Shown: positions 44,708 to 54,654 of the stretch, one piece after another | Layout of the letters: every line of letters starts with the position of its first letter | How positions within the stretch are numbered: the first letter of the stretch is position 1 | NCBI GenBank assembly: GCA_029817715.1 | Contig: JARUPY010000190.1 | Location: forward strand, 1,674,001 to 1,738,000 | Origin: Melastoma dodecandrum | Taxonomy: Eukaryota > Streptophyta > Magnoliopsida > Myrtales > Melastomataceae | Direction: 5' to 3' | Length of the DNA stretch: 64,000 bases | The notes under the pieces: model-generated | Told to the model about the DNA's origin: nothing | What the model saw: only the letters and a program-made list of their open reading frames with translations | The model's database searches: none | Program-made: the position numbers and the translations under genes

Positions 44708-46972
44708 AGCAGTAAGGGAGAAAATAGGATGGAGTCTGGGAGTTTGAAGAAAAGGGCGATGATGGGGAGGCGCAATGATGGTGAGGTCAAGGAGATGTGG
44801 GATACCATTGCTGGGGGTGATTCTGAGGTTCGGGTTTAGTTTAATTGTTTTGGTTGAATCGTTGTTTCTTTTCCTTGGGTTAAACTATAGCTTCTCTTTT
44901 CTTTTGCTGTAAATTTGGCCAGGAATTCTGTCGTCCTTTGGTATTCATTAGGAGAAGTTAGTGATGTTATGGCTCCTGTTTACTTGGTTTTGGCATCCTC
45001 GTTGGTTGTGATATAACTGTCTTGTTTAATGGCAGGATGACCAAGAAGGTCTCAGAACAATGGACGATGATAACTTCATTGATGACAGTGGGGTTGATCC
45101 TGCCGAGCATTACTACAGCGATGAACCTCGATCTCCTGGTGAAGCTCCTCAGGTGAACTCTTAACTTAACAAGTGATATCAAGTTCGGATAAGTTGTTGG
45201 ATAAGTTTTTGAAAAAGGAAATTATAAACTCAATGAAGTTTGATGGTGTAGCTGTTGTAAGTATTAATTATCTTCAAATGTCTGTTGGATGCTAAAGTTT
45301 TAATTGTCTTATCATGTTGTGACTTGAATTCTTTTGCCCTTACTCTATGTGCTTAACATAAAAATCTGGTGATTACTGATAATTCAGGCTGAAGAGGGTG
45401 TAAGGATGAAGAAATCAAGCAGTTGTTCAGAATGGGGAAGAAGAGTCAAAGAACTCCAGCTGAAATCGCTTTGTTGGTTGAGCAAATTATAGGCGAGCTT
45501 GAGCTTGCAGCTGATATGGACGCCGATGCTAACAGGCAGGGAAAGCCTGCCATAAATAAACTCAGAAAGCTTCCATTGCTTACTGATGTTCTATCAAAGT
45601 GAGTTTCGACTCTGTTGTCATTGCCTTTCCATGTACTATTTTTTGCATTTATGGAGAGTCATGTGCTTACTTCTCACGTTGACTTGATATATAAAGGAGG
45701 CAGCTTCAGCTAGAATTCCTGGATCACGGAGTTTTAGCGCTTCTGAAAACCTGGCTGGAGCCTCTACCTGATAAGAGTTTGCCCAATATAAATATCCGAG
45801 CTGCCATTTTGCGGACTCTGTCTGATGTACTTACTGAATCCTTCATACAGTTCTTGTGGTTGCTGTTGCTCGAGATGATTTTTCCACATTCGAAATGATC
45901 CTTTTTTTTTTGACAGCTACCCATTGACTTGGAGCAGTATGACCGGAGGGAACAGCTGAAGAGCAGCGGCATTGGAAAGGTTTGGTTATCGCGTTCTGTT
46001 GAGCCTTTGGCATTGATAGCTATTTCCTGTATCTGATGGCTTGGCTTGAATTGCTCCTTCATTCATGACAGGTCATCATGTTTTTGTCCAAGTCGGATGA
46101 AGAAACCACGTCGAATAGGAAGCTTGCTAAGGACTTGGTTGATAAATGGGTAATTACACATCCCTTGTATGCTAAATTCCGTATCTATGCGAATGACTGT
46201 TGCTTTATCATCCTGCCATATGTAGGATATCCATGCATTGAACATATTTTTTCAGGTTGCTTTGATTGTTTCAATTTCGTAACTTTGTTGCACCTTGTTG
46301 AATCGTAGAGTCGTCCCATATTCAACAAAAGCACGAGGTTTGAGGACATGAGACATGCCGAGGATGAGAGAATTCCCAACAGGAGACCACCAATGAAAAG
46401 GTATTCTGTGGTATCTTTTGTGCTGCCAGATATTGTATTAGCATCATTATTGTCCTCTATTAACTCTTGGTTTATTCCTTAGACCTACTAGAGAAACTGA
46501 GGCATATTCCGGAGATCGGGATATTGATATGGATGTTTTCTCACGGTCAGTATCGAGTCATTTGGTCTTCCCTCATTGCCATGGAGATTTGGGAATACTC
46601 TCCTGAAGTTATTTGATTTTCTTGCAGAGAGAGGAAGCCCGGTCAATCATCCTCTAGGTTACATGCTTCCAGGCCTGAAGCCAAGCCGCTGGACTTTGTC
46701 GTGCGCCCTCAATCCAAGATCGATCCTGATGAAATCAGAGCACATGCTAAGCTAGTTGTCCAGGACCAGCGTAGAATTAAAGTGAGTTTACCTCCAGTAC
46801 TTCCATTTGACGGGTTGGTCTGGACTCAATTACGGAGCCAGTATCCTTAAAACCATCTTCCTTTCCATGGCAGATGAACAAGAAGCTGCAGCAGCTAAAG
46901 GCTCCGAAGAAGCAGCAGCTCCAGGCGACAAAGCTCAGTGTTGAAGGACGTGGCATGACCAAGTACCTGTGA

Positions 46973-47525
46973 TCCTACTTCCATGCCCGCATGCCCTTCT
47001 CCTTCCTCATACCGGGCAAAACTGTCACGATTCATCTGACTGTGCCTTAGGACCTGTTTGGAGGAGATTCAGATGCTACCCGCATGCACAAATGCTAGTC
47101 GCGGAAAGCCTTCTTCTCCTTCTTTGACAGTCTGACATATAGCTGCTTCCTTGAAGAACATATGGTATATGTTTATGTAATCACACATACTCCTGGAGTC
47201 AGGCAATGGGATGATTCTATACTCGTTGCGCACTTTCTTTGTAGAATTTTGACGAGATTCCATTCATAATTTGCTTAACCTTTCAATGAGAGGAGGTGCT
47301 TTATACTCAATCATTGAACTATGATTATCACGACAACAATTCTAAATCTCAAACTTCGACGACTGGCCGAGTGAGCAGTACCATTAAAACCAAACCTTGA
47401 ATATTGTCGTGGGGGTCACATGTGAGAAGTGACCAGAAAATTGTCGTTATTCCTGAGGAATTTGATCTCTGGAGGGAGCTCTTTTGATTATTACCATAGT
47501 TGTGAAACAGTTCCTTTTGGGTTAT
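46973..47525. other. Convergent 3' flanks of IWS1 and the VIT-family gene
   Basis: Probably holds both 3' UTRs, as the two genes point toward each other. Nothing else recognised. Confidence 0.45.
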
Positions 47526-48795
47526 TCATTCATCCAGACCAGCCACATTCCTCAGGGTCCATCCCAGCCCATATGCAGCGCTGGCAGCAGCTGCACCATT
47601 GATGACGGTGACTAGTGCAGAGATCACGTAAGACTCGCCAGCGAGTTTCGCCTTAGCTAATCCCAGAAATGCAAGGGCGACGGCAGAGAGCACGCATGCA
47701 CCGATGAATTTGACCGTGTCATTGTCTGTGAATGGGATGAGGATTATGAACGAAAGGAGAGGGCAGCTCCCGAAAACAATGAAGGACACAAAGGTCACAA
47801 GCCCGTTCTTCCAGGGCTTTTCTTGTTCCTCAGGCGGGAGCATCCCCTTCTCCGTCATCATCTCCTCATCGACGAGTATGTCATCATATTTGGCGAATAT
47901 TCGAACCACCTGTGGTCATTGATCAAAATTTAGCTGAAACATTGGGGGGAACAACTATTCAGCTGAATGAGCCGCATTGGAAGCAAAGCATACTGCAGTT
48001 GCATCGTCGAGGGACATCCCGAGCGACTGGTACTTCTGGACAAGATTTGCACGCTGAGTGCTTCCGCAGTTTGTGACATCCCACTCTGTCACAGCCCTCT
48101 CCTTGGCAGCGACATCCTTTTTGGTCTTCGTGGAGATGTAATCCCCCATCCCCATTGATATGCCATCGGCAACCAGGTTAGCAAAACCTAGCACCAACAC
48201 ATCCACTGCGAAAAGACAAGTGATAAAAACATAAGTACTAACTCTGGACAGCTGAGATAAACAAGCTCCACTTTGGCAAAACAAATACTCAGATAATCTG
48301 ATATCTACCCTTCTACGGAATGTCTAGAAGTAACTTCCACAGAGAAAAACAGACATTCCTAAGACGTTCAGACAAATAGTCTCAAAATAAAGACAATACC
48401 CGGATAGCTCCTTTTCTTTTCTGACAATGACAAAAATCACTGTCCATTCCCAACCCTCAACCAAGACAACCCAAAACATCAGTTCTGACAAAAGAAGGGT
48501 ACCGTAAAAGAAAAAACAAAAATAAGTTACCTGAGGAGAGTTTGCCGGCATTGATGGAGGAGATGAGGGAGAAGCAAGTGATAATAGCATCAAGGCCAGC
48601 ATACACAATGCTCTTCACAAACTCCCCTTTCCATGGCTCCTCTGGCCTCTTCCCTGATGATCTCCTCCTCCCCCTCCTCCCTCCTACCTTCCCACCACCA
48701 CCTTCAACATCCCCTTGACCTATCTCCTCCAGCAGATGTCGTTTTAGTTCTGGTGTACAGCCACTGACATCAGCCTCAGACACAACCCTTTCCAT
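47526..48795 (-). CDS. VIT/CCC1-family membrane protein (MEB-like)
   Basis: Exons (minus) 48795-48531, 48205-47994, 47909-47526 total 861 nt, 286 codons. The family transports Fe(II) or Mn(II) into vacuole or ER bodies; plant members of this branch are called membrane protein of ER body-like. Signatures: WKGEFVKSIVYAGLDAIITCF (first helix), LGFANLVADGISMGMGDYIS (second helix, the characteristic small-residue and Met motif), a soluble charged loop with EWDVTNC and KYDDILVDEEM, then three C-terminal helices (GLVTFVSFIVFGSCPLLSF, VKFIGACVLSAVALAFLGLA, VISALVTVINGAAAASAAYG). About five helices are expected. The N-terminus is acidic then strongly basic (GRRGRRRSSGKR). The second donor is at GCA|GTATGC. 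Ion specificity is not shown by sequence. Confidence 0.9.
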
Positions 48796-49105
48796 TCAAG
48801 GGTTCCTTTCTTGTTCTGGACAGTTTCTTTTCCCGTTCTCTTTTTCCTTTCGCCGCTTTGGATGAGTTTCTCATGAATACAATAACCATATTTTCTACTC
48901 TTTTTTTATTGTTGCTTGCATGCATCCAAGAATTTGACACATGGAGACAGTGAATAGTTCAGTGACACGTGTACCAACATGAAAATTTTGCTCATCTGGG
49001 TTATTCAGCCAAGACCCAATTTGCTCAGAAAGAAGAAATTAGCCATTCTTGTCGGCCTTGAGATACTAAGAGGAACTTTACAATGGAGCTACAAGCACAT
49101 TCTGT
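48796..49105. other. Spacer between divergent VIT-family and DC1 genes
   Basis: Short intergenic stretch with CACGTG-like GACACGTGTACC near 48962. No TATA box was assigned. Confidence 0.3.
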
Positions 49106-49382
49106 CTAAGGAAACTTCCTAATCCTACCACATAGCTCCAGACAAAAAGAAAGACAAAGAAAGACCAACAACTCTCTTTATATGTATAATATTAATAGTT
49201 TGGATCTTAGTCTTTTGTTTATGGATGCAAATGGACTTTGTCAACCTACTCTTTAGCGAGAATCGATGCAAAGTCACGAGCATGCCCCCCGAATCTGATT
49301 CGTCGAGACGATAATTATATTATGTTTGGGTCAATTGACTTCTTGTAGACAGGGGAGGGCGGCGTTGGACAGGTTGGTTCCA

Positions 49383-51301
49383 ATGGCCGGTAGTAGTGGA
49401 GAGCAGTTGGGGGAGGAAGAAGCACAGGCTGAACTGCTGCGGCATCCGTCCGATCTGCATCCCTTGGTTCCTGATGTCGTCCTCGCGGACCTGACCTTCC
49501 TCCCGGGCTGCAGCCTCTGCTGCAGTGTCCTCGACGACGGCGGCTACTCCTGTACCATCTGCAACTTCCACGCCCATAAGGCTTGCGCCAAGGCCCCCCT
49601 ACTCATCCCCTGCCACCCTTTACATCCTCTCCACCCTCTGTCTCTCTCCCACAACTGCCTTTCCCTCACCTGCGACGCCTGCGGTCAGACCCTTGACCGT
49701 TGCAGCTCTTATGGCTGCAGTGATTGCGGATTTGTCCTTGATATCCGTTGCGCCCTGTTCACACTGCCCAACTCAGACGGCTCTTCTCCTCATGGTCTTG
49801 ATGGGGATGAGCGGCAGATCATGATCCCGGAGCACAACCATCCCTTGACCCCATTCATCGCCAACAAGAATTTCTACTGGCCACATGGCTGCAACTGTGC
49901 GCTCTGCCTTGAACCTCTCTCCAAGGATGTTTACGTGTGCCTGCAGCCTCAATGCAAGTTCCTGATCCACGGGAGATGTGGTAGAGACGTGTACTTTGAG
50001 GACGGCACGAGGGCACCGAGAATCTATCACCGGCACGATCTGGACACCTCGGCAACAGAGGAGGGATCTGTTCGATGCGGTGAATGCAGATCCGACATAT
50101 CATCGGGCGAGCACTTGGGCTGCAGATGGTGCAAGGCGTTTTATCACAGGGGTTGCTTGAAAGTCCCTGAGATGGTTCGATACCCTCCGCATCCAGATCA
50201 CACTCTCGTCCTCTTTATCTGTCCGGAACAAAACCAAGTACCTTGTCAGTCATGCTCCATCCATATTTTGAATGATTTGTGCTACAGCTGCACCGGCTGC
50301 GATTTCATTCTGCATGCTCGATGTGTCCTCCAGACTCTCCTCTACTGCGAAGAAGGTAGGGCTGTGGAAATGGTACCGTCTTGGCACGAGAATTCGCTGG
50401 TCCTTTGTCACAGACCCAATGTTTATTTGGATCGCTGCTCTTGTTGCAACAAGACATTAGATGGCCCAGCCTATCGATGCAAAGCCAAGGACTGCAAGCT
50501 CGTACTCCACGAAGAATGTACCAAGCCATTGTCTGAAATCGAAAATCACCCTCACCATCCGGAGCATCCCCTTCTTCTGCGGGCAACGTTCGGGGAGCCT
50601 CATCCAAGCTGCAATGCCTGTTGTGCGGAAACTTTCAGCTTGAGCTTCTGCTGCGATCTCTGTCGATTCTACCTGCACGTCAGCTGTGCTTCTAGGTTGC
50701 CGTCCAAAAAGCATTACCTCCACCAGCATGACCTCATTCAATTCGAGGAGATCCCATCCTTGGAATGCAATCGTTGTGACACCATAACAGATTCGCCTCT
50801 CCTTCGTTGTGTTCCCTGCGACTTTAATCTTCATGTGAAGTGCACGCAGCTGCCACCAATCGTTAAGCACAAGACTCATTACCATAATTTGACTCTGACG
50901 GATTTCTTCGTGGAGGATGATACCGGGGAATACTACTGTGATCTCTGCGAGAAAAGGAGAGATGAACGTTTGGGCGTTTACATGTGCTTGGTTTGCAAGA
51001 TGGATCGACCATTGGTTTTTGACATCAAGTGTATTCTACCCGAGGTAAAACTGTAGTCCCGTAATGGTAACTCTCTTATAGAGTCCCCAGTACTTATAAC
51101 CATGCATTTGAACAGCTTCGAAAGGTGAATGTGAAGAAGGTACGTGACTCCGTCATGAAGAAATCTGCTGAGGAGGTTGCGAGGAAGAAGGAAGAGCTGT
51201 TTGTGCTAGAGAAGAAGGTAGAAGAGACAAAGCGGGAGTTGGAAGAACTGACGAAGAAGCATGCGGAACTATCCTTGCTGAAGGCCCAAGAAGAAAAGTG
51301 A
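49383..51301 (+). CDS. DC1-domain (C1-like zinc finger) protein, copy A
   Basis: Exons 49383-51044 and 51116-51301 total 1848 nt, 615 codons. It is a plant-specific divergent C1 family protein; the Cys/His units bind zinc, and family members are linked to stress and hormone responses, with no enzyme activity known. I count about nine C1-like units, each with a leading His, paired Cys (CxxC) and a trailing HxxC, for example YSCTICNFHAHKAC, CSDCGFVLDIRC, CKFLIHGRC, CSCCNKTLDG, CDLCRFYLHVSC. The second exon adds a charged coiled-coil tail (EEVARKKEELFVLEKKVEE), ending AQEEK. The start is the ATG at 49383 because upstream in-frame codons lack an ATG. The first exon could also end at its own TAG (51054-51056, VKL), giving a shorter protein without the tail. 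This copy looks intact. Confidence 0.88.
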
Positions 51302-51893
51302 CGACAAAGTACTTGTTACAGGATTGATGGAACCACATTGGATCTCGATGATCATCCACACTTCCACTTCTGCCTTAAGATTTCTTGTACGTGAAAGGAG
51401 GACTCTGCCAAACATCAGCCTAGCCGATGGACGGCGTAGTTGGGGCTGCTTCCCCCTTTCGATATGTTTCATTATGCACCCTTATTTGCTATCTGTGCTC
51501 TTGGCAATAATATTTCCAGTTTCCTCGTAATGAGACAATGAAATCGTCCTGATCTATCTCAACTGCAAACTTTGTTCTGTATGCGGATCCATCGTGTGTT
51601 GTTCTTCGAGTTCATCCGAATCAGCTGATAGTTACGCATCAAATTTTCAGCCAACAGTCTTACACTCTTCGAGAAAGCATATCAGGTATGCCAATGCAAT
51701 AGCTAGAATTGGCGGAAAAGCTAGAGAAGATTAAGTTAGAATTGGACAAACGGAGGAACAAACACACAGATCCGATCTCCGAACTCATTGTAAGTGCCCG
51801 TTCAGGAGGAGAACATTGTAAGTGCTCGTTGAGGAGAAGAACATGGTAAGTGCTCGTTGATCACATCCTTTGTTCGTGTCATCAGCCGGTTAT
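51302..51893 (+). other. 3' flank of DC1 copy A, part of the duplicated unit
   Basis: Leader-distal sequence shared with unit B. Relative to unit B it lacks about 75 bases after CAACAGTCTTACAC (51655 region). Contains two near-repeats of GTAAGTGCTCGTT near 51810-51860. Confidence 0.5.
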
Positions 51894-52534
51894 CTACAGC
51901 GTATCACCCACAAACGGATGGCCAAAGTGAAGTGGTAAATAAGGTGTTGGAGACTTATTTGCGGTGCATGTGTATGGATTGTCCAAAGTTCTGGTGCAAA
52001 TGGCTTTCATTGGCAGAGTGGTGGTACAACACCACTAACCATTCTACAATTCACATGTCCCCGTTCGCTGCATTACATGGTTATGAGCCTCCGATCCATT
52101 TGCCGTACTTTAAAGGGACATCTGCTAACAGACTTGTGGACCAAGAACTCTCAGATGAGGAAGAGATGATTAAGTTGTTACGATTCCACATCCATCGAGT
52201 TCAAAATAGGATGGCTCAGTTGGCCAACAGGAGAAGATCATATAGGCAATTCAATATTGGAGATTATGTATTAGTCAACTTACAACCCTATCCACAAGGG
52301 TCAGTGGAAGGTAGCCAGTACAACAAGTTATCTCCTCTGTATCATGGACCCTATAAGATCCTTGATAAGATTGGTCAGGTAGCCTATCGACTTGACCTTC
52401 CTGCTCATTCTCAAATCTATCCAACATTTCACGTTTCTCGGTTGAAGAAGGCTTCTCCTGGAGACACAGGAATCACTACTGCTTTATCTGTCTCTTCTGA
52501 TGTTCCTTCGGTTCCTCGGTGTATCCGACAATGA
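51894..52534 (+). pseudogene. Ty3/Gypsy integrase C-terminal part
   Basis: Open frame of integrase type with YHPQTDGQ, the GYEPPIHLPYF block and the GPYKILDKIGQVAYRLDLP (GPY/F) motif. It ends at a TGA at 52532-52534; the chromodomain continues in another frame to about 52680. The frame runs on from the upstream unit-A sequence, so an ATG-started ORF at 51857 is chimeric and not a natural gene. Confidence 0.85.
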
Positions 52535-52691
52535 AAATTGGTCAAAAAGAGGATACAGAGCAGCCACCCAAGTTTTGGTTAAGTGGTCTCACCAGCCAGA
52601 AAGGGCAGCAACATGGGAATACTTACATGATTTGCTGCAGCGTTTTCTCATATCACCCTTGAGGACCAGGGTGATTTTGAGCGGCGGGTAT

Positions 52692-53255
52692 TGATGCAGG
52701 AAGAGGCAAGAGTGGAGACAGACATGGAAGGAATAGCTGTTGCTGGTGAAGATGAAGTGGGGATGGAAGCTGTCGAAGGGAGGAATGAGCGCTCTCTGAA
52801 CTTAATGTTAGATTTATGGTCAGGGCCCCTGAAGATAGATGGGCTGAAGAGCAAGGCAACTGGGCTCGGGTTCGAATTGGGAGGAGAAGATATGGAGGAC
52901 GAAAATGTGGAGCAAAAGAAATGTTTGGATTAAAAGAGGGAGAGAAGAAAGATGGCAACGGTATTCTCGTTCCCCCAAAGGCTCTGACAGCGTGAAGGAA
53001 TAAGAAGAGGGGCCAACACAAAAGAAAGAAAATAAGAGAATCGATGGAAATTCAGGTAAACGGTTAGAGGTGAGAAGGAGAGCGTGGGGTTGTGTACGTA
53101 AGGGAGGTGGGGTGATGTGGCTTCTTTCTCGGGGGTGGTGATTGTATTCCTTGAGTTTCGGTCGCCAGTAGAGCTATGACTGTAATTGGTGTTGTTGGAT
53201 TAGTTAATGGAAGTTCAACCTCGCTGAAGCGTTTCTGAGCCGGTTACTTGCATCA
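52692..53255 (+). repeat. 3' LTR of the Gypsy fragment
   Basis: Begins TGATGCAGG and ends TTGCATCA, giving TGATGCA...TGCATCA terminal inverted repeats over 564 bp. The base run GAGCGGCGGG just before it is a degenerate polypurine tract. No second LTR is in the window. Confidence 0.7.
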
Positions 53256-54426
53256 TAAGGTGGGTGTCTTGTTTAATCACTTTCGGTCTTAGGAAACTCT
53301 TCCTTATCCTACCACATAGCTCCAGACAAAAAGAAAGACAAAGAAAGACCAAGAACTCTCTTTATATGTATAATATTAATAGTTTGGATCTTTGTCTTTT
53401 GTTTATGGATGCAAATGGACTTTGTCAACCTACTCTTTAGCGAGAATCGATGCAAAGTCACGAGCATGCCCCCCGAAAGCTGATTCGTCGCGGACCCATC
53501 GCAACAAAGGAGACAATAATTATATTATGTTTGGGTCGTAGACAGGGGAGGGTGGCGTTGGACGGAAAGGTTGGTTCCAATGGCCGGCAGTAGTGGAGAG
53601 GAGTTGGGGGAGGAAGAAGCACCGGCTGAACTGCTGCGGCATCCCTCCGATCTGCACCCCTTGGTTCCTGATGTTGTCCTAGCGGACCTGACCTTCCTCC
53701 CGGCCTGCAGCCTCTGCTGCAGGGTCTTCGACGACGACGACGGCGGCTACTCCTGTACCATCTGCAACTTCCACGCCCATAAGGCTTGCGCCAAGGCCCC
53801 CCTACTCATCCCCTGCCACCCTTTACATCCTCTCCACCCTCTGTTTCTCTCCCACAACTGCCTTTCCCTCACCTGCGACGCCTGCAGTCAGACCCATGAC
53901 CGTTGCAGCTCTTATGGCTGCAGTGATTGCGGATTTGTCCTTGATATCCGTTGCGCCCTGTTCACGCTGCCCAACTCGGACGGCTCTTCTCATCATGGTC
54001 TTGACGGGGATGAGCAGGAGATCAAGATCCCGGAGCACAACCATCCCTTGAACCCATTCATCACCAACGAGTATTTCTACTGGCCACATGGCTGCAACTG
54101 TGAGCTCTGCCTCGAACCTCTCTCCGAGGATGTTTACGTGTGCCTGCAGCCTCGATGCAAGTTCCTGATCCACTGGAGATGTGGTACAAACGTGTACTTT
54201 TTTGAGGACGGCACGAGGGCACCGAGAATCTACCACCGGCACGATCTGGCCACCTCGGCAACAGAGGAGGGATCTGTTCGATGCGGTGAATGCAGATCCG
54301 ACATATCATCGGGCGAGTACTTGGGCTGCAGATGGTGCAAGGTGTTTTATCACAGGGGTTGCTTGAAAGTCCCTGAGATGGTTCGATACCCTCCGCATCC
54401 AGATCACACTCTCGTCCTCTTTATCT

Positions 54427-54431
54427 GTCCG
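54427..54431. repeat. Target-site duplication GTCCG, left of Copia 2
   Basis: GTCCG directly precedes the left LTR and recurs at 58882-58886. Confidence 0.9.
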
Positions 54432-54647
54432 TGTCAAACTTTGATTCGAGGATAAAAATTGTAGAAAATTATTGGTTGGCAAAAAAACAACTTATCAAAC
54501 TCACGTTTACAAGATGTTCTTATATAGGAAAAAAATCAAAAACTAAAAGAGAATCTAAATAGATCTCCTGAAATCTTTTATGAGATTTACTAAATCAATC
54601 TTATTCAAACCTAACAAATCAAATCCTAAAAACCTTAACCGCTGACA
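54432..54647 (-). repeat. Copia 2 LTR (3' LTR in element orientation)
   Basis: 216 bp, TGTCAAACTTTG ... CGCTGACA. It is followed by CTCCTCCTTAAGG, the complement of a polypurine tract. Confidence 0.92.
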
Positions 54648-54654
54648 CTCCTCC

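Larger units (their letters stand above)
39142..46972 (+). pseudogene. IWS1: IWS1 (SPT6-interacting elongation factor), disrupted by Copia
   Basis: Exons: 39142-39161, 39251-39668 continuing at 44708-44827, 45036-45152, 45405(or 45388)-45598, 45697-45826, 45917-45979, 46072-46149, 46309-46400, 46483-46545, 46628-46781, 46874-46972. Without the insertion and one target copy they give 1548 nt, 515 codons. IWS1 binds SPT6 and RNA polymerase II during elongation, and in plants acts in brassinosteroid and nitrate responses. The acidic N-terminal half (FRESS-type charged repeats) precedes the conserved TFIIS-N/LW domain: NRQGKPAINKLRKLPLLTDV, FLDHGVLALLKTWLEPLPD, PNINIRAAILRTL, DRREQLKSSGIGKVIMFLSK, LVDKWSRPIFNKSTRFEDM. 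The C-terminus is SVEGRGMTKYL. A 5.0-kb Copia element splits exon 2 after GGGS. In exon 4 the normal acceptor (45388) gives a shifted frame; an AG 17 bases on (45405) keeps it. Elsewhere the gene is intact. Confidence 0.93.
49106..51893 (+). repeat. Tandem duplication unit A (DC1 gene)
   Basis: Sequence from about 49106 to 51893 is repeated, with a few percent difference, at about 53290-60630 (after removing Copia 2). The homology covers promoter, both exons and 3' flank, and ends abruptly at CATCAGCCGGTTAT in both units. Confidence 0.85.
51894..53255 (+). mobile_element. 5'-truncated Ty3/Gypsy chromovirus fragment
   Basis: The fragment starts inside integrase and runs to the end of a 3' LTR. 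It begins exactly where duplication unit A stops. The integrase C-terminal segment reads STAYHPQTDGQSEVVNKVLE and FHVSRLKKASPGD; a chromodomain-like end reads QVLVKWSHQPERAATWEYL. A TGA at about 52532 followed by a frame change shows decay. No upstream gag, protease or RT is present. Confidence 0.88.

Noticed and set aside
51857..52534. A 225-codon gene starting at ATG 51857
   Set aside because: The first ~12 codons belong to the DC1 unit A flank and the rest to a Gypsy integrase; the frame is chimeric at the duplication junction.
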